From NCBI RefSeq assembly GCF_030811455.1, contig NZ_JAUSQU010000001.1, forward strand, positions 8,618,001 through 8,682,000: DNA of 64,000 nt, given 5' to 3'. Below are positions 17,474-24,919 of the stretch, one piece after another. Each line of letters begins with the position of its first letter. The stretch's first letter is position 1. Under the pieces are notes generated by a model that had not been told where the DNA came from, did no database searches, and was given only the letters and a program-made list of their open reading frames with translations. The translations under genes were made by a program, and so were the position numbers. Source of the stretch: Streptosporangium lutulentum. Lineage in GTDB: Bacteria; Actinomycetota; Actinomycetes; Streptosporangiales; Streptosporangiaceae.

Positions 17474-17851
17474 TCATTCCCCGACGAGGCAGAAGGGGTG
17501 GCCCGCGGGGTCGGCGTAGATGCGCCAGCGGCGGGTGGCGTCACCGGAGTCGAGGAGTGTGGCGCCGAGGGCGAGGACCTGCCGCTGGGCCTCGTCGAGG
17601 TCCTCGACGTCGATGTCGAGGTGGAACTGCTGCGGGCGGGCGGGGTCCGGCCACAGCGGCGGGCGGTGATCGTCAACGCCCTGGAAGGCGAGCACCATGC
17701 CGGTCTTGAGGTGGAGGGTCGCCCAGTCGTCGTCGAGCGACCACCGGGGGTCGGGCTGGTTGACCGTCCCGCCCAGGAGCGCCCGGTAGAAGTGGGCGAG
17801 TTCCAGGGCGGCCGGACAGTCCAGCACCACGCACTGCAGATTGCCGATCAC
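17474..17851 (-). CDS. VOC family (glyoxalase-like) protein
   Basis: This 125-residue single-domain VOC protein contains LDCPAALELAHFYRALLGG and, near the end, DPAGHPFCLVGE, the typical metal-site and C-terminal strands of glyoxalase/bleomycin-resistance folds. The start is placed at GTG 17851, which has GGAAGAGAAG upstream; a longer version from 17887 is possible. It converges with the mannitol dehydrogenase and lies downstream of the XRE regulator on the same strand. Substrate unknown. Confidence 0.8.
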   Translation of the reverse strand: MIGNLQCVVLDCPAALELAHFYRALLGGTVNQPDPRWSLDDDWATLHLKTGMVLAFQGVDDHRPPLWPDPARPQQFHLDIDVEDLDEAQRQVLALGATLLDSGDATRRWRIYADPAGHPFCLVGE

Positions 17852-17993
17852 GTCTCTTCTCTTCCTTCCGGGGGTGGGGCGGGCCACTGTGATGGCGCAG
17901 GCCCGTCGCTTCCCAGGGTGAGGCCGCCACGACTGTCACAGGTCAGTTGTTGGTCATGACGTTGCTGACGCCTACGAGACCGGTCGGTTCGGG

Positions 17994-18893
17994 TCAGCTC
18001 TTCTCGATCCTCGTCTGAGGACGAGCGGGGGGAGCCGTGTTGGAGGCGGTGAAGCTGCCGAGGAAATTCAGCGCCTCCTCGGCAGGACTTCCGGGCGGGG
18101 CCGTGTAGATCACGAGGAGGTGGTGAGCGGGGCCGGGGACCTGAAAGGTCTCGTAGTTGAGCGTCACGTCTCCGACGGTGGGATGCCGGAAGCGCTTGGG
18201 GCCGTGGGTCTTCTCGTGAACGTGGTGGCCGGCCCACAGCTTGCGGAAGGTCTCGCTGCCCAGTGACAGTTCGCCGACCAGGCGAACGAGTTCCGGGTCG
18301 TGCGGGTGACGTCCGGCGGCCATGCGCAGGATGCCGACCGTGGTGCGCGCGGCTTCGTCCCAGTCGAGGTGGATCTGCCGCGCGTCAGGGTCCAGGAAGA
18401 TCCGGCGGGCCATGTTCCGCTCGTGTGCCACGAGGTTGGGGAAGTCGGCGATCAGCGCGGCTGCCAGCCGGTTCCAGGCCAGGACGTCGTTGCGGTCGTT
18501 CATGATCATGGCGGGGATGGTCGGGATGGCCTCGACGACCTGCCACAGGGCGGAACGCAGCACGTCGCCCCGTCCGCTGACCGCTGCCGTCACCGCGGCG
18601 CGGCGGGGCGGCCGGGCCAGGTCGTACAGATGCGCGCGTTCGGCGGACCCGAGCCGCAGTGCCCTGCTGAGCGCGTCAAGGACCTCATCGGAGGGGTGAT
18701 CGGCGCGCCCCTGCTCCAGCCGTACGTAGTAGTCGGTGCTGAGCCCGACAAGTTCCGCGACCTCCTCGCGGCGCAGGCCGGGCACGCGGCGGCGGCCGGT
18801 CGCCGGCAGGCCCACGTCCGCGGGTGACACCAGGGCCCGTCGGGCCCGGAGGTAGTCACCGAGGCTGGTGGCGATCGTGTTCGTGTCAGCCAT
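17994..18893 (-). CDS. XRE-family regulator with MmyB-like ligand-binding domain
   Basis: The 299-residue protein (ATG 18893) has an N-terminal helix-turn-helix (GLRREEVAELVGLSTDYYVR, about residues 39-58) followed by the MmyB-like domain, whose markers IPAMIMNDRNDVLAWN and HERNMARRIFLD are visible. MmyB-like regulators commonly control a divergently transcribed oxidoreductase or transporter, and the MFS gene at 19007 is exactly so placed across a ~110-bp gap. A paralogue lies at 45552. The ligand is probably a fatty acid or other small hydrophobic molecule (known for one structure); this is inference here. Confidence 0.87.
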   Translation of the reverse strand: MADTNTIATSLGDYLRARRALVSPADVGLPATGRRRVPGLRREEVAELVGLSTDYYVRLEQGRADHPSDEVLDALSRALRLGSAERAHLYDLARPPRRAAVTAAVSGRGDVLRSALWQVVEAIPTIPAMIMNDRNDVLAWNRLAAALIADFPNLVAHERNMARRIFLDPDARQIHLDWDEAARTTVGILRMAAGRHPHDPELVRLVGELSLGSETFRKLWAGHHVHEKTHGPKRFRHPTVGDVTLNYETFQVPGPAHHLLVIYTAPPGSPAEEALNFLGSFTASNTAPPARPQTRIEKS

Positions 18894-19006
18894 ACGCCCC
18901 AGTATGGGGGCACCGTCAGGGGCGCGACCGTCGGAAGGTGGCCCTGTCATTCCCAGGGAACGGCGGTCTCTTCATCCACCGACGGCACTCGCAAATGATC
19001 GAGGGC

Positions 19007-20593
19007 ATGTCCACACCACCCTCTCTCAACGGCACACGCCGGCCCGATCCGGATCGCACTCGCAGCGCGAGCGGCCCTGGATCCGCCCCGTCACTCGAAC
19101 CGGCCTCAACCCGACCCGCGGACGACAGCGGGCACGGCTACCTGCCCACGGTGGTCGCGGTCGCGTCCGCCAGCATGATGCTGCCGTTCTCCGTGACCGG
19201 GGCCGCGGTGGCCCTGCCGAGCATGGCGGCGCACCTGGGCTCCTCGGTCGGCGCCGCGCAGTGGATGCTGAACGCCTTCAACATCACCTTCGCCGCCCTG
19301 CCGCTCGCGGCCGGCGGCCTCGCGGACCGGCTCGGCAGGCGCCGTGTGCTGCTGACCGGCATCGCACTGGTCGGCGCGCTATCCCTGTTGATCGCGCTGG
19401 CGCCTTCGATGGCCCTGGTCGATGCGGCCAGGGTGGTCCAGGGATGCGGGGCAGCGGCCGTTCTGGCCTCGGGAGCGGCGGTGCTGGCCCACTCCACCTC
19501 CGGGCGGCGCCGGCAGCTGGCCTTCGGGTTCCTCGGCACCTCCTTCGGTACGGGCCTGGCGATCGGACCGCTGGTCGCCGGGGCCCTGGTCGAAGCGGCC
19601 GGCTGGCGGTCGGTTTTCCTCCTGGTCGCGGCCATGTCCATACCCGCCTGGCTGTGCGCGACCCGAGCTCCGGAATCTCGCAACCCCGCCCGGCCTGCCC
19701 TCGACGTGGCCGGGCTGGTCACCTTCACCGCCGGGCTGGCCTGTCTGTCCTTCGCCTTCGTCCAGGCCGGGGCCGCAGGCTGGAGCGCGCCGAGCACCCT
19801 GCTGCCGCTCGCCGCCGCCGTGGCGCTGGTCGCGCTGTTCGCCGTGGTGGAGATCCGCCTGGCCGACCGTGCGATGTTCGACGTCCGCCTGTTCCGCAGG
19901 CCCGAGTTCGTCGCGGTGGTCTGCCAGCCCTTCACGGTCACCCTTGGCTTCGTCGTCCTGCTGGTCTACCTGCCCGCCTACCTCCAGGGCGTCGCCGATC
20001 GCACGATCTTGGCCAGCGGACTGCTCCTGCTGCCGATGACCGCCCCGGTCCTCCTCCTGCCGCTCGCCGCCGGCCAGCTGGCCGCGCGCACCTCCGTGCG
20101 AGCGGTGCTGACCTGCGCCTCCGCGCTGATCGTGGCCGGTGCCCTGCTCCTGGCGACCCTGCACAGCAACGGATCGTGGCTGGCGCTGGCGCTTCCCCTG
20201 CTGCCCTTCGGCGCCGGTGTGGGTCTGGCGTTCGGGGTCATGGACAACGCCGCCGTCAGCACCGTCCCGGTCGAGAACGCCGGGGCCGCAGCGGGCATCT
20301 TCAACACGATGCGCATCACCGGCGAGTCCGTCGCCATCTCCGGCGCCGCGGCACTGCTCACCACGCTCACCGCCGCCCGGTTGAGCGGCAGTGGTCTCTC
20401 CTCCGGTTCCGCGACCCGCATCGCCGGGCAGGCCGTCCAAGGTCAGGTGGCCGGAACACATCACGCGGCCCTGGCCGCAGGCTTCACCGGCGCCTTCCAC
20501 ACCCTCGGCCTCATCCTCGCGGCCCTGTCCACGTTCGGCGCGGTCTTCACCTACCTCGCGCTCGCACCCCATCGCACCCCATCGCGCCACTGA
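19007..20593 (+). CDS. MFS transporter, DHA2-like drug exporter
   Basis: The ~528-residue protein has a 45-residue polar N-terminal tail and then some 14 hydrophobic segments; the loop GGLADRLGRRRVLL is the MFS motif A and GPLVAGALVEAAGWR resembles the motif C of drug:H+ antiporters. Antibiotic- or toxin-efflux function is the family expectation. ATG 19007 is close behind GAGGG; ATG 18995 is a possible alternative start. It diverges from the MmyB-type regulator, its probable controller; CCCTG and CAGGG half-sites 7 bp apart lie near 18942-18958 in the shared promoter. Confidence 0.85.
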   Translation: MSTPPSLNGTRRPDPDRTRSASGPGSAPSLEPASTRPADDSGHGYLPTVVAVASASMMLPFSVTGAAVALPSMAAHLGSSVGAAQWMLNAFNITFAALPLAAGGLADRLGRRRVLLTGIALVGALSLLIALAPSMALVDAARVVQGCGAAAVLASGAAVLAHSTSGRRRQLAFGFLGTSFGTGLAIGPLVAGALVEAAGWRSVFLLVAAMSIPAWLCATRAPESRNPARPALDVAGLVTFTAGLACLSFAFVQAGAAGWSAPSTLLPLAAAVALVALFAVVEIRLADRAMFDVRLFRRPEFVAVVCQPFTVTLGFVVLLVYLPAYLQGVADRTILASGLLLLPMTAPVLLLPLAAGQLAARTSVRAVLTCASALIVAGALLLATLHSNGSWLALALPLLPFGAGVGLAFGVMDNAAVSTVPVENAGAAAGIFNTMRITGESVAISGAAALLTTLTAARLSGSGLSSGSATRIAGQAVQGQVAGTHHAALAAGFTGAFHTLGLILAALSTFGAVFTYLALAPHRTPSRH

Positions 20594-20844
20594 ACAGCCA
20601 TGACGCCCACACCGCGACGCGCCCGCCGACCGGAAAGACACTCGTGACCCACGCGCCCCCAACCACCACCGCCCGCACGCCACAGGCCGTCCGTGTCCCC
20701 GCTCCGGGCGGGCGTAACCACCATCATGACGATTGTTCATGAATAGGTCATAAAAAGGTTTTAACGGGCGCTCGGTGGCCTCCGGGGGTAGATCTTTTCC
20801 CTGCACTGTGTCATATGGAGGCACTGTGTGCTTAAAGTCCCTTC

Positions 20845-21618
20845 ATGCGTTTTGCTCCCTTTGTCCCGATTTTTGCTGTACTGATCGCGAGTATGGCCTC
20901 GCCCGCATGGGCCATCACCAACGGGTCCGCCGACGAAATCGCTCATCCGGAGGTCGGGGCCGTCCTCGGCCATAAGCCGAACCCCGACGGCACGTGGTCC
21001 TACTGCACCGGCACGCTCATCTCGCCGACGGTCTTCCTCACCGCCGCTCACTGCGGAAACCCGGGGGAGAAGAATGCGCGGGTCTCGTTCTCCAGCCGTT
21101 ACAAGCGCGGGGACAAGGTCTACACGGGCCGTTACGTGCCCGACAAGCGATTCAAGGAAAAGCGAGATCTCTACGACATGGCGGTCGTCGTCTTCAGCAC
21201 CCCCATTCCGGATATCACGCCCGCCAAGCTGCCCACCGAGGGCATGCTCGACCGTCTCAAGGCCGATGACAGCCTGAAGACCTCGCGATTCACCCCGGTC
21301 GGATACGGCGCGCTGGGGCCGGTCAAGGGGACGCACGGGAAAGAGTTCGACTACAACGACACCCGTAACCAGGCGTCCATCTCCTTCAAGAAACTCACCC
21401 GTGCGTGGCTCGAACTGTCGCTGGGTTCCAAGGACGACGGCAGCACCTGCTACGGCGACTCGGGCGGCCCGAACTTCCTGGAAGGAGCCACCACCGATCT
21501 GCTCGTGGCCACGACGATCAGCGGGGACGACGACACCTGCAAGTCGACCAACTTCGACTACCGCCTGGACACCCCTTCGGCCCGGCAGTTCCTCGGCAAG
21601 TTCGTCACGCTTCCCTGA
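20845..21618 (+). CDS. Secreted trypsin-like serine protease (S1)
   Basis: The 257-residue product has a signal peptide (residues 1-23, ending SPAWA), then a chymotrypsin fold with the full triad: His in FLTAAHC, Asp in LYDMAVVV and Ser in YGDSGGP. ITNG after the signal resembles the mature N terminus of activated S1 proteases, so little or no propeptide is present. Cysteine pairs flank the His and Ser sites. The 250-bp upstream region is A/T-rich near 20730-20765 and contains a 9-bp direct repeat, GCACTGTGT, at 20805 and 20823. The ribosome site is weak. Confidence 0.88.
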   Translation: MRFAPFVPIFAVLIASMASPAWAITNGSADEIAHPEVGAVLGHKPNPDGTWSYCTGTLISPTVFLTAAHCGNPGEKNARVSFSSRYKRGDKVYTGRYVPDKRFKEKRDLYDMAVVVFSTPIPDITPAKLPTEGMLDRLKADDSLKTSRFTPVGYGALGPVKGTHGKEFDYNDTRNQASISFKKLTRAWLELSLGSKDDGSTCYGDSGGPNFLEGATTDLLVATTISGDDDTCKSTNFDYRLDTPSARQFLGKFVTLP

Positions 21619-21972
21619 CCACGCCCCGCCGGGACCTGATCCCTGACCCGGCCCTTCCGGGAGCGAGGCTCCCTCGGCCTCACCGGCCTCGGTCCACGAC
21701 CGACCGTCACGCCGCCCTGCTCTTCGGCGCTCCTCGGCGCTCCTCGGCCTCCTGGGCTTCGGTCCATGACCGGCCGTGGCCACAGGCGCCACCACGGCGG
21801 CCGAGCCGATGAGCACAACCGATGACACCCGTCATGGCATGAGAAACCTCTCACGCCATGGCGGGTGTCGCGGTGTCCGGCCCAGGTTTTTCGCACGCGT
21901 GGTGATCGTCCGCATCGCGGATACGAGATGGCGACCGTTGGGCGAGATGGAGATCCTCTCCTGTCCGGATCA
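21619..21972. other. Intergenic region with strong hairpin
   Basis: This 354-bp gap between the protease and the GNAT gene has no convincing coding frame. It contains the long hairpin at 21824-21869 and CTTCGGCGCTCCTCGG-type short repeats near 21720-21750. The right end must hold the promoter of the GNAT gene. Confidence 0.5.
21824..21869 (+). terminator. Long hairpin, about 21-bp stem
   Basis: Arms 21824-21844 and 21849-21869 pair with two mismatches around an AACC loop: GACACCCG/CGGGTGTC outside, then CATGGC/GCCATG and TGAGA/TCTCA inside. It is the strongest hairpin in the gap after the protease gene, although 200 bp past its stop. It may terminate read-through into the GNAT gene. Confidence 0.55.
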
Positions 21973-22674
21973 ATGGGGCGGGATGATGATCGCGTGTTGA
22001 TTGAGCGTGTTCGGTCGTTGTGGGCGGGTTTGACGCGGATTCCGGTGGAGTTTCCTCAACCTGGAGAGACCCGCGTGGTGGTCTCGCCCGAATCGCTGCT
22101 GTGCCCACCGGGCTGGATGGGCATCGTGCGACTCGGAGGGGCGACGCTCGCGACCGTCCCGGAGCCCGGGATGGTCGATCGGGTACGGCATGCCCTGCGG
22201 CAGCGGGACCCGGTTGCCGTGCTCAAGCCGGCGGGAACGCTTGGCCCGGCCTGGCTGTCCTATCTCGACCGCGCCGACTTCGTCCCGGTCGGCGGTGAGG
22301 TGGAGCGGTTACCGGTTGACCATCCGGCGGTCAGGAAGCTCATCGCCGAGGTGGACCGGGCGGAGGCGGACGAGGCCGGGCTGGACGAGATCACGTCGGA
22401 TGCCTTCGTCGTCAGGGACGCGGCCGAGGTGATCTCCGGCTGCGGTTACCGGCCGTGGTCGGATACGGCGGCGCATCTGTCGGTGTTGACCGCTTCGCAT
22501 CGGCGCGGCCAGGGGTACGCGCGGATGGCCGCCTCGGCGGCTGCCCTCGACGCGCTCGACCGTGGGCTGATGCCGCAGTGGCGAGCGCGAGTCGATCCGT
22601 CGCGACGGGTGGCTCGGGCTCTGGGGTTCCGTGAGCTGGGAACGCAGCTCAGCCTGCGGTTGCCCGCCGAATGA
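21973..22674 (+). CDS. GNAT family N-acetyltransferase
   Basis: The ~233-residue protein has a GNAT domain in its C-terminal half: an acceptor-side strand (HLSVLTASHRRGQGYARMAA), in which RRGQGYA is the acetyl-CoA pyrophosphate loop (motif A, R/Q-x-x-G-x-G/A). The N-terminal half is poorly conserved. ATG 21973 gives this length; GTG 21994, seven codons in, has a G-rich stretch before it and is also possible. The substrate is unknown. The gene stands alone. Confidence 0.75.
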   Translation: MGRDDDRVLIERVRSLWAGLTRIPVEFPQPGETRVVVSPESLLCPPGWMGIVRLGGATLATVPEPGMVDRVRHALRQRDPVAVLKPAGTLGPAWLSYLDRADFVPVGGEVERLPVDHPAVRKLIAEVDRAEADEAGLDEITSDAFVVRDAAEVISGCGYRPWSDTAAHLSVLTASHRRGQGYARMAASAAALDALDRGLMPQWRARVDPSRRVARALGFRELGTQLSLRLPAE

Positions 22675-22778
22675 GAGGGAGATCCTCCAGCGGCTCACGA
22701 TGAACCTCCGGGCGGGCCGTCTCGCAGGACGATGAGGGGGATGAGGATTGAGGCCGCCTGGGGCGGATCGCCGTCCGT

Positions 22779-23019
22779 GAGAGCCGGGGGCTGATGAGAG
22801 CGGGGTCTGGTGGGAGCAGGGCCTGGTGAGAGCGGGGTCTGGTGGGAGCAGGGCCTGGTGAGAGCGGGGTCTGGTGGGAGCAGGGCCTGGTGAGAGCGGG
22901 GTCTGATGAGAGCCGGGCCTTGTGAAAGCGGGGTCTGGTGAAAGCGTGACCTGCTGAGAGCGTGGCCTAGTGAGAGCGGGGTCTGATGAGAGCCGAGCCT
23001 GCTGAAAGCGTGGCCTCGT
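22779..23019. repeat. 16-bp minisatellite, fifteen units
   Basis: Fifteen head-to-tail units of 16 bp (the first 17 bp) follow the pattern GAGAGCGGGGTCTGGT. In the left half, two variants strictly alternate (GAGAGCGGGGTCTGGT and GGGAGCAGGGCCTGGT, three pairs from 22796 to 22891), indicating expansion of a 32-bp dimer; the right half is degenerate. The unit is not a multiple of three and the array is non-coding. It lies between the GNAT gene and the first small secreted-protein gene. Confidence 0.95.
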
Positions 23020-23206
23020 GCGAGAAAATGATGGGCGGAATATCACGAATTAAGGCCATTACGGCCTCAGGTGGTGACGCTCCTATCTCGCTCTCGTCGA
23101 CTGAAAAATGTACGCCATGCCGTTGTGGGTCATCGGCTGGATTCATTGCCGAAGCCGAAATCGTGATCTCTTCCGAGATGTAACCCTCTGCTTTCTTTCT
23201 CCCTAA

Positions 23207-23348
23207 TGATCCCGGACCAAGGCTTTGTTCTCTCTGGGGAGACCACTCATATGCCCCTCAACTAGCGTCTTTAGTAAGGACGCCGATTCGGCATATTTCC
23301 GGGAAACCGAGACGGTGCCCTGTAAGTCCAGGCGGTACGCCGGGATCA
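23207..23348 (+). ncRNA. Candidate structured 5' leader, copy 1
   Basis: The 142-nt element is closed by TGATCCCGG (23207-23215) pairing with CCGGGATCA (23340-23348). Inside are TCTC...GAGA, and GCGTC...GACGC with a 9-nt loop. A near copy sits before the paralogous gene at 24188. The stems are identical in both copies, while the GCGTC hairpin loop differs at 3 of 9 positions. The closing stem ends 12 nt before the GGAG ribosome site (23361-23364), the layout of a translation-controlling riboswitch or thermosensor. I could not match it with confidence to a known riboswitch class. Some of the conservation could instead reflect a recent duplication that included the promoter. Confidence 0.5.
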
Positions 23349-23372
23349 ACCACCAGACACGGAGTGATTTTC

Positions 23373-23648
23373 ATGTTGAAGCAGTTTCTCGCCGCCGGTA
23401 CGTTGGCGGCCGCCGGCCTCGTCGTCGCCATGACGGTGTCGGCCCAGCCCGCCGGTGCGAGCGCGGTGACTCAGGAAGCCACTGTCACGTCGGTGCTCAC
23501 GAGCGGTGGCAGTGCCTACCACGACCCCTACGACCCCACCTACCCCTGGGGCGGTGGCTACCTCCACCGCAATGCCTACGGCCCGGGTTACCACGTCCAC
23601 CCGGGCAACCCCTGGGGTAATTACGGATACTACGGCCGCAATTACTAG
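23373..23648 (+). CDS. Small secreted Tyr/Gly-rich protein 1
   Basis: ATG 23373 is used because GGAG (23361-23364) precedes it by 8 nt; GTG 23364 overlaps that site. The 91-residue product has a clean signal peptide (MLKQFLAAGTLAAAGLVVAM, cleavage after PAGA or ASA) and a mature part of ~60 residues that becomes Gly/Tyr/Pro/His-rich (YPWGGGYLHRNAYGPGYHVH), ending in GYYGRNY. I do not recognise a domain. Signal peptide and leader are shared with the gene at 24351, but the mature parts differ in composition. A cell-surface or matrix role is only a guess. Confidence 0.75.
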   Translation: MLKQFLAAGTLAAAGLVVAMTVSAQPAGASAVTQEATVTSVLTSGGSAYHDPYDPTYPWGGGYLHRNAYGPGYHVHPGNPWGNYGYYGRNY

Positions 23649-23845
23649 AAATGGCCCGGTATCAGCAGTAAATAACGACCGGTCGGTGCGGTGATCGAAT
23701 ACGTCCACCGGGTTCGGAGAATCGCGACCTCGGATGGCGGCCTCGGCAAGGCGATGATCGACGAACGCGCCATGCCTCACGGTCACCGCACCGGTGAGCG
23801 GCGCCGGCCACGGCTGATCGCGTCCGGTTCCCGCTCGTCGTCCAT

Positions 23846-23875
23846 GGCACCTCGGGTGGGCCCGCCCGAGGTGCC
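23846..23875. terminator. GC-rich 30-bp dyad
   Basis: GGCACCTCGGGTGGG (23846-23860) is followed directly by CCCGCCCGAGGTGCC (23861-23875). They are complementary except for one G-T pair, giving a 13-bp stem with a 4-nt loop. It lies 200 bp after small secreted protein 1 and may end its transcript. Confidence 0.5.
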
Positions 23876-24051
23876 GGCCCGGCGGGGAGAACATGAACGC
23901 GACGGACCTCGGATCCGAACCGCTGTGCCCGTGATCTTGGGATCCATGACGGTCGCCGGCGACGCCGCTCCTTCTCGGCGGTGAATCCGCCGCTTCGCGC
24001 ACATCGAGGAAGAACCGCGGAGGTGACGTGAGACGGAGGCCGGTCCGTGGA

Positions 24052-24099
24052 CTCGAACACATGCGGCCTCGAACACATACGGCCTCGGAAACATGCTGC
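24052..24099. repeat. Three 16-bp tandem units
   Basis: CTCGAACACATGCGGC, CTCGAACACATACGGC and CTCGGAAACATGCTGC follow each other without spacers. The array is about 90 bp upstream of the second leader. The unit sequence is unrelated to the 16-bp minisatellite at 22779, although the period is the same. Confidence 0.85.
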
Positions 24100-24187
24100 A
24101 CTGTCCGGAACCGCGGTGGGATTCACCGCCGGGATTGGATTCGCAACCCTCACTCCGAAGGCGCTCTTCGTCTTTCATTTTCCGTGA

Positions 24188-24326
24188 TGATCCCGGACCA
24201 AGCCTTTGTTCTCTCTGGGGAGACCACTCATATGCGCTCAACTAGCGTCTTCAGACAGGACGCCGATTCGGCATATTCCGCGAACTCGGTAGGCGCTAGG
24301 TAACTCCAGGCGGCACACCGGGATCA
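24188..24326 (+). ncRNA. Candidate structured 5' leader, copy 2
   Basis: The 139-nt element is closed by TGATCCCGG (24188-24196) and CCGGGATCA (24318-24326), as in copy 1. The first ~49 nt, including the closing strand and the CTCTCTGGGGAGA hairpin, match copy 1 with one substitution. The GCGTC/GACGC stem is unchanged. A short frame from ATG 24232 could encode 23 residues, but the equivalent frame in copy 1 stops after four codons, so a conserved leader peptide is unlikely. TAACTCC followed by AGGC near the 3' side faintly recalls the core of ydaO (c-di-AMP) riboswitches, but copy 1 does not keep it. Confidence 0.5.
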
Positions 24327-24350
24327 AACATCGGACACGGAGTGATTTTC

Positions 24351-24716
24351 ATGTTGAAGCATGCTCTTGTCACCGGAACATTGGTGGCTTCCAGCCTCAT
24401 CCTCGCTATGACGATGTCGGCCCAGCCCGCCGGTGCGAGCGGGATGACCCAGAAAACCGCCCCCGTATCTGGATTCCTGAATGATCCCCCTCCCGGCGGC
24501 CGCGATTACCACGGCCATCCCGGTGGCCATCCCGGTGGCCCGCCCGACTGGCGTCCCGGCGGTCGGCCTGATTGGCACCACGGGGGCTGGCCCGACTGGC
24601 ACCACGACCATCACTGGCACGGCAGGCCCGACTGGTACCACGGTCACGGCCACGGTCACGGTCACGGCCACGGCCACGGCCACGGTCACGGCCACCGAGG
24701 CCCCTTCAACCAGTAG
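24351..24716 (+). CDS. Small secreted His/Gly-rich protein 2
   Basis: ATG 24351 lies 8 nt behind a GGAG site, as in the paralogue at 23373. The 121-residue product has a matching signal peptide (MLKHALVTGTLVASSLILAM, then PAGASG). The mature part is rich in Gly, His, Pro, Trp and Asp (repeated RPDW or WPDWHH) and ends in nine or ten His-Gly dipeptides before RGPFNQ, encoded by a GGYCAC hexanucleotide run at about 24648-24695. Such tails bind Ni, Zn or Cu in characterised proteins; here this is inference. No domain is recognised. A terminator follows at 24772. Confidence 0.75.
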   Translation: MLKHALVTGTLVASSLILAMTMSAQPAGASGMTQKTAPVSGFLNDPPPGGRDYHGHPGGHPGGPPDWRPGGRPDWHHGGWPDWHHDHHWHGRPDWYHGHGHGHGHGHGHGHGHGHRGPFNQ

Positions 24717-24771
24717 GGCCGTGGTGACAGGCGGCCCGGCGAGAGCGGTGACCGACCGGTGATTCAGGGCG

Positions 24772-24813
24772 CGAGCGGCGCCGGACGTGGCAGGCCACGT
24801 CCGGCGCCGCTCG
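24772..24813. terminator. 20-bp-arm bidirectional terminator
   Basis: Arms 24772-24791 and 24794-24813 are perfectly complementary and very G/C-rich, effectively a 19-bp stem with a 4-nt loop. It sits between the convergent small secreted-protein gene (plus) and the membrane-protein gene (minus) and can serve both. Confidence 0.8.
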
Positions 24814-24919
24814 TCGCCTCACGGGACCCCGGCGGACCCGCCGGATCTCCGGCCCGGGGCGAGAAGCGCTCCGCGGGCACGTGATCGTACGGGCACCCGC
24901 CGGCGTCAGTGCCCCGCAT

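Larger units (their letters stand above)
22675..23372. other. 698-bp non-coding region upstream of small secreted protein 1
   Basis: From left to right the gap holds a short spacer, the 16-bp minisatellite (22779-23019), an A/T-richer stretch (23020-23205) that should contain the promoter, and the structured leader (23207-23348). No reading frame in it has convincing codon usage on either strand. Confidence 0.6.
23649..24350. other. 702-bp non-coding region between the two small secreted-protein genes
   Basis: The gap contains a 30-bp dyad (23846-23875), three 16-bp tandem units (24052-24099), a probable promoter and the second structured leader (24188-24326). The open frames here on both strands lack ribosome sites and recognisable domains, and I do not call them genes. 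Confidence 0.55.

Noticed and set aside
15865-17676. 603-codon minus-strand frame opposite mannitol dehydrogenase
   Set aside because: The plus strand carries the Rossmann and catalytic motifs of the polyol dehydrogenase family; the antisense product has none.
22779-23019. CRISPR array
   Set aside because: Units are contiguous 16-mers without unique spacers, and no cas gene is present.
22309-23046. Minus-strand frame reading through the 16-bp minisatellite as Pro/Ser/His repeats
   Set aside because: A 16-bp period shifts frame each unit and the frame survives only by lack of stops; it also runs into the GNAT coding sequence antisense.
24232-24303. Leader peptide in the second structured leader
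   Set aside because: The equivalent frame in copy 1 stops after four codons, so it is not conserved.
24188-24326. ydaO (c-di-AMP), cobalamin or glycine riboswitch
   Set aside because: Isolated similarities (TAACTCC..AGGC; GGGAAACC in copy 1) are not kept in both copies and the other conserved cores of those classes are not visible.
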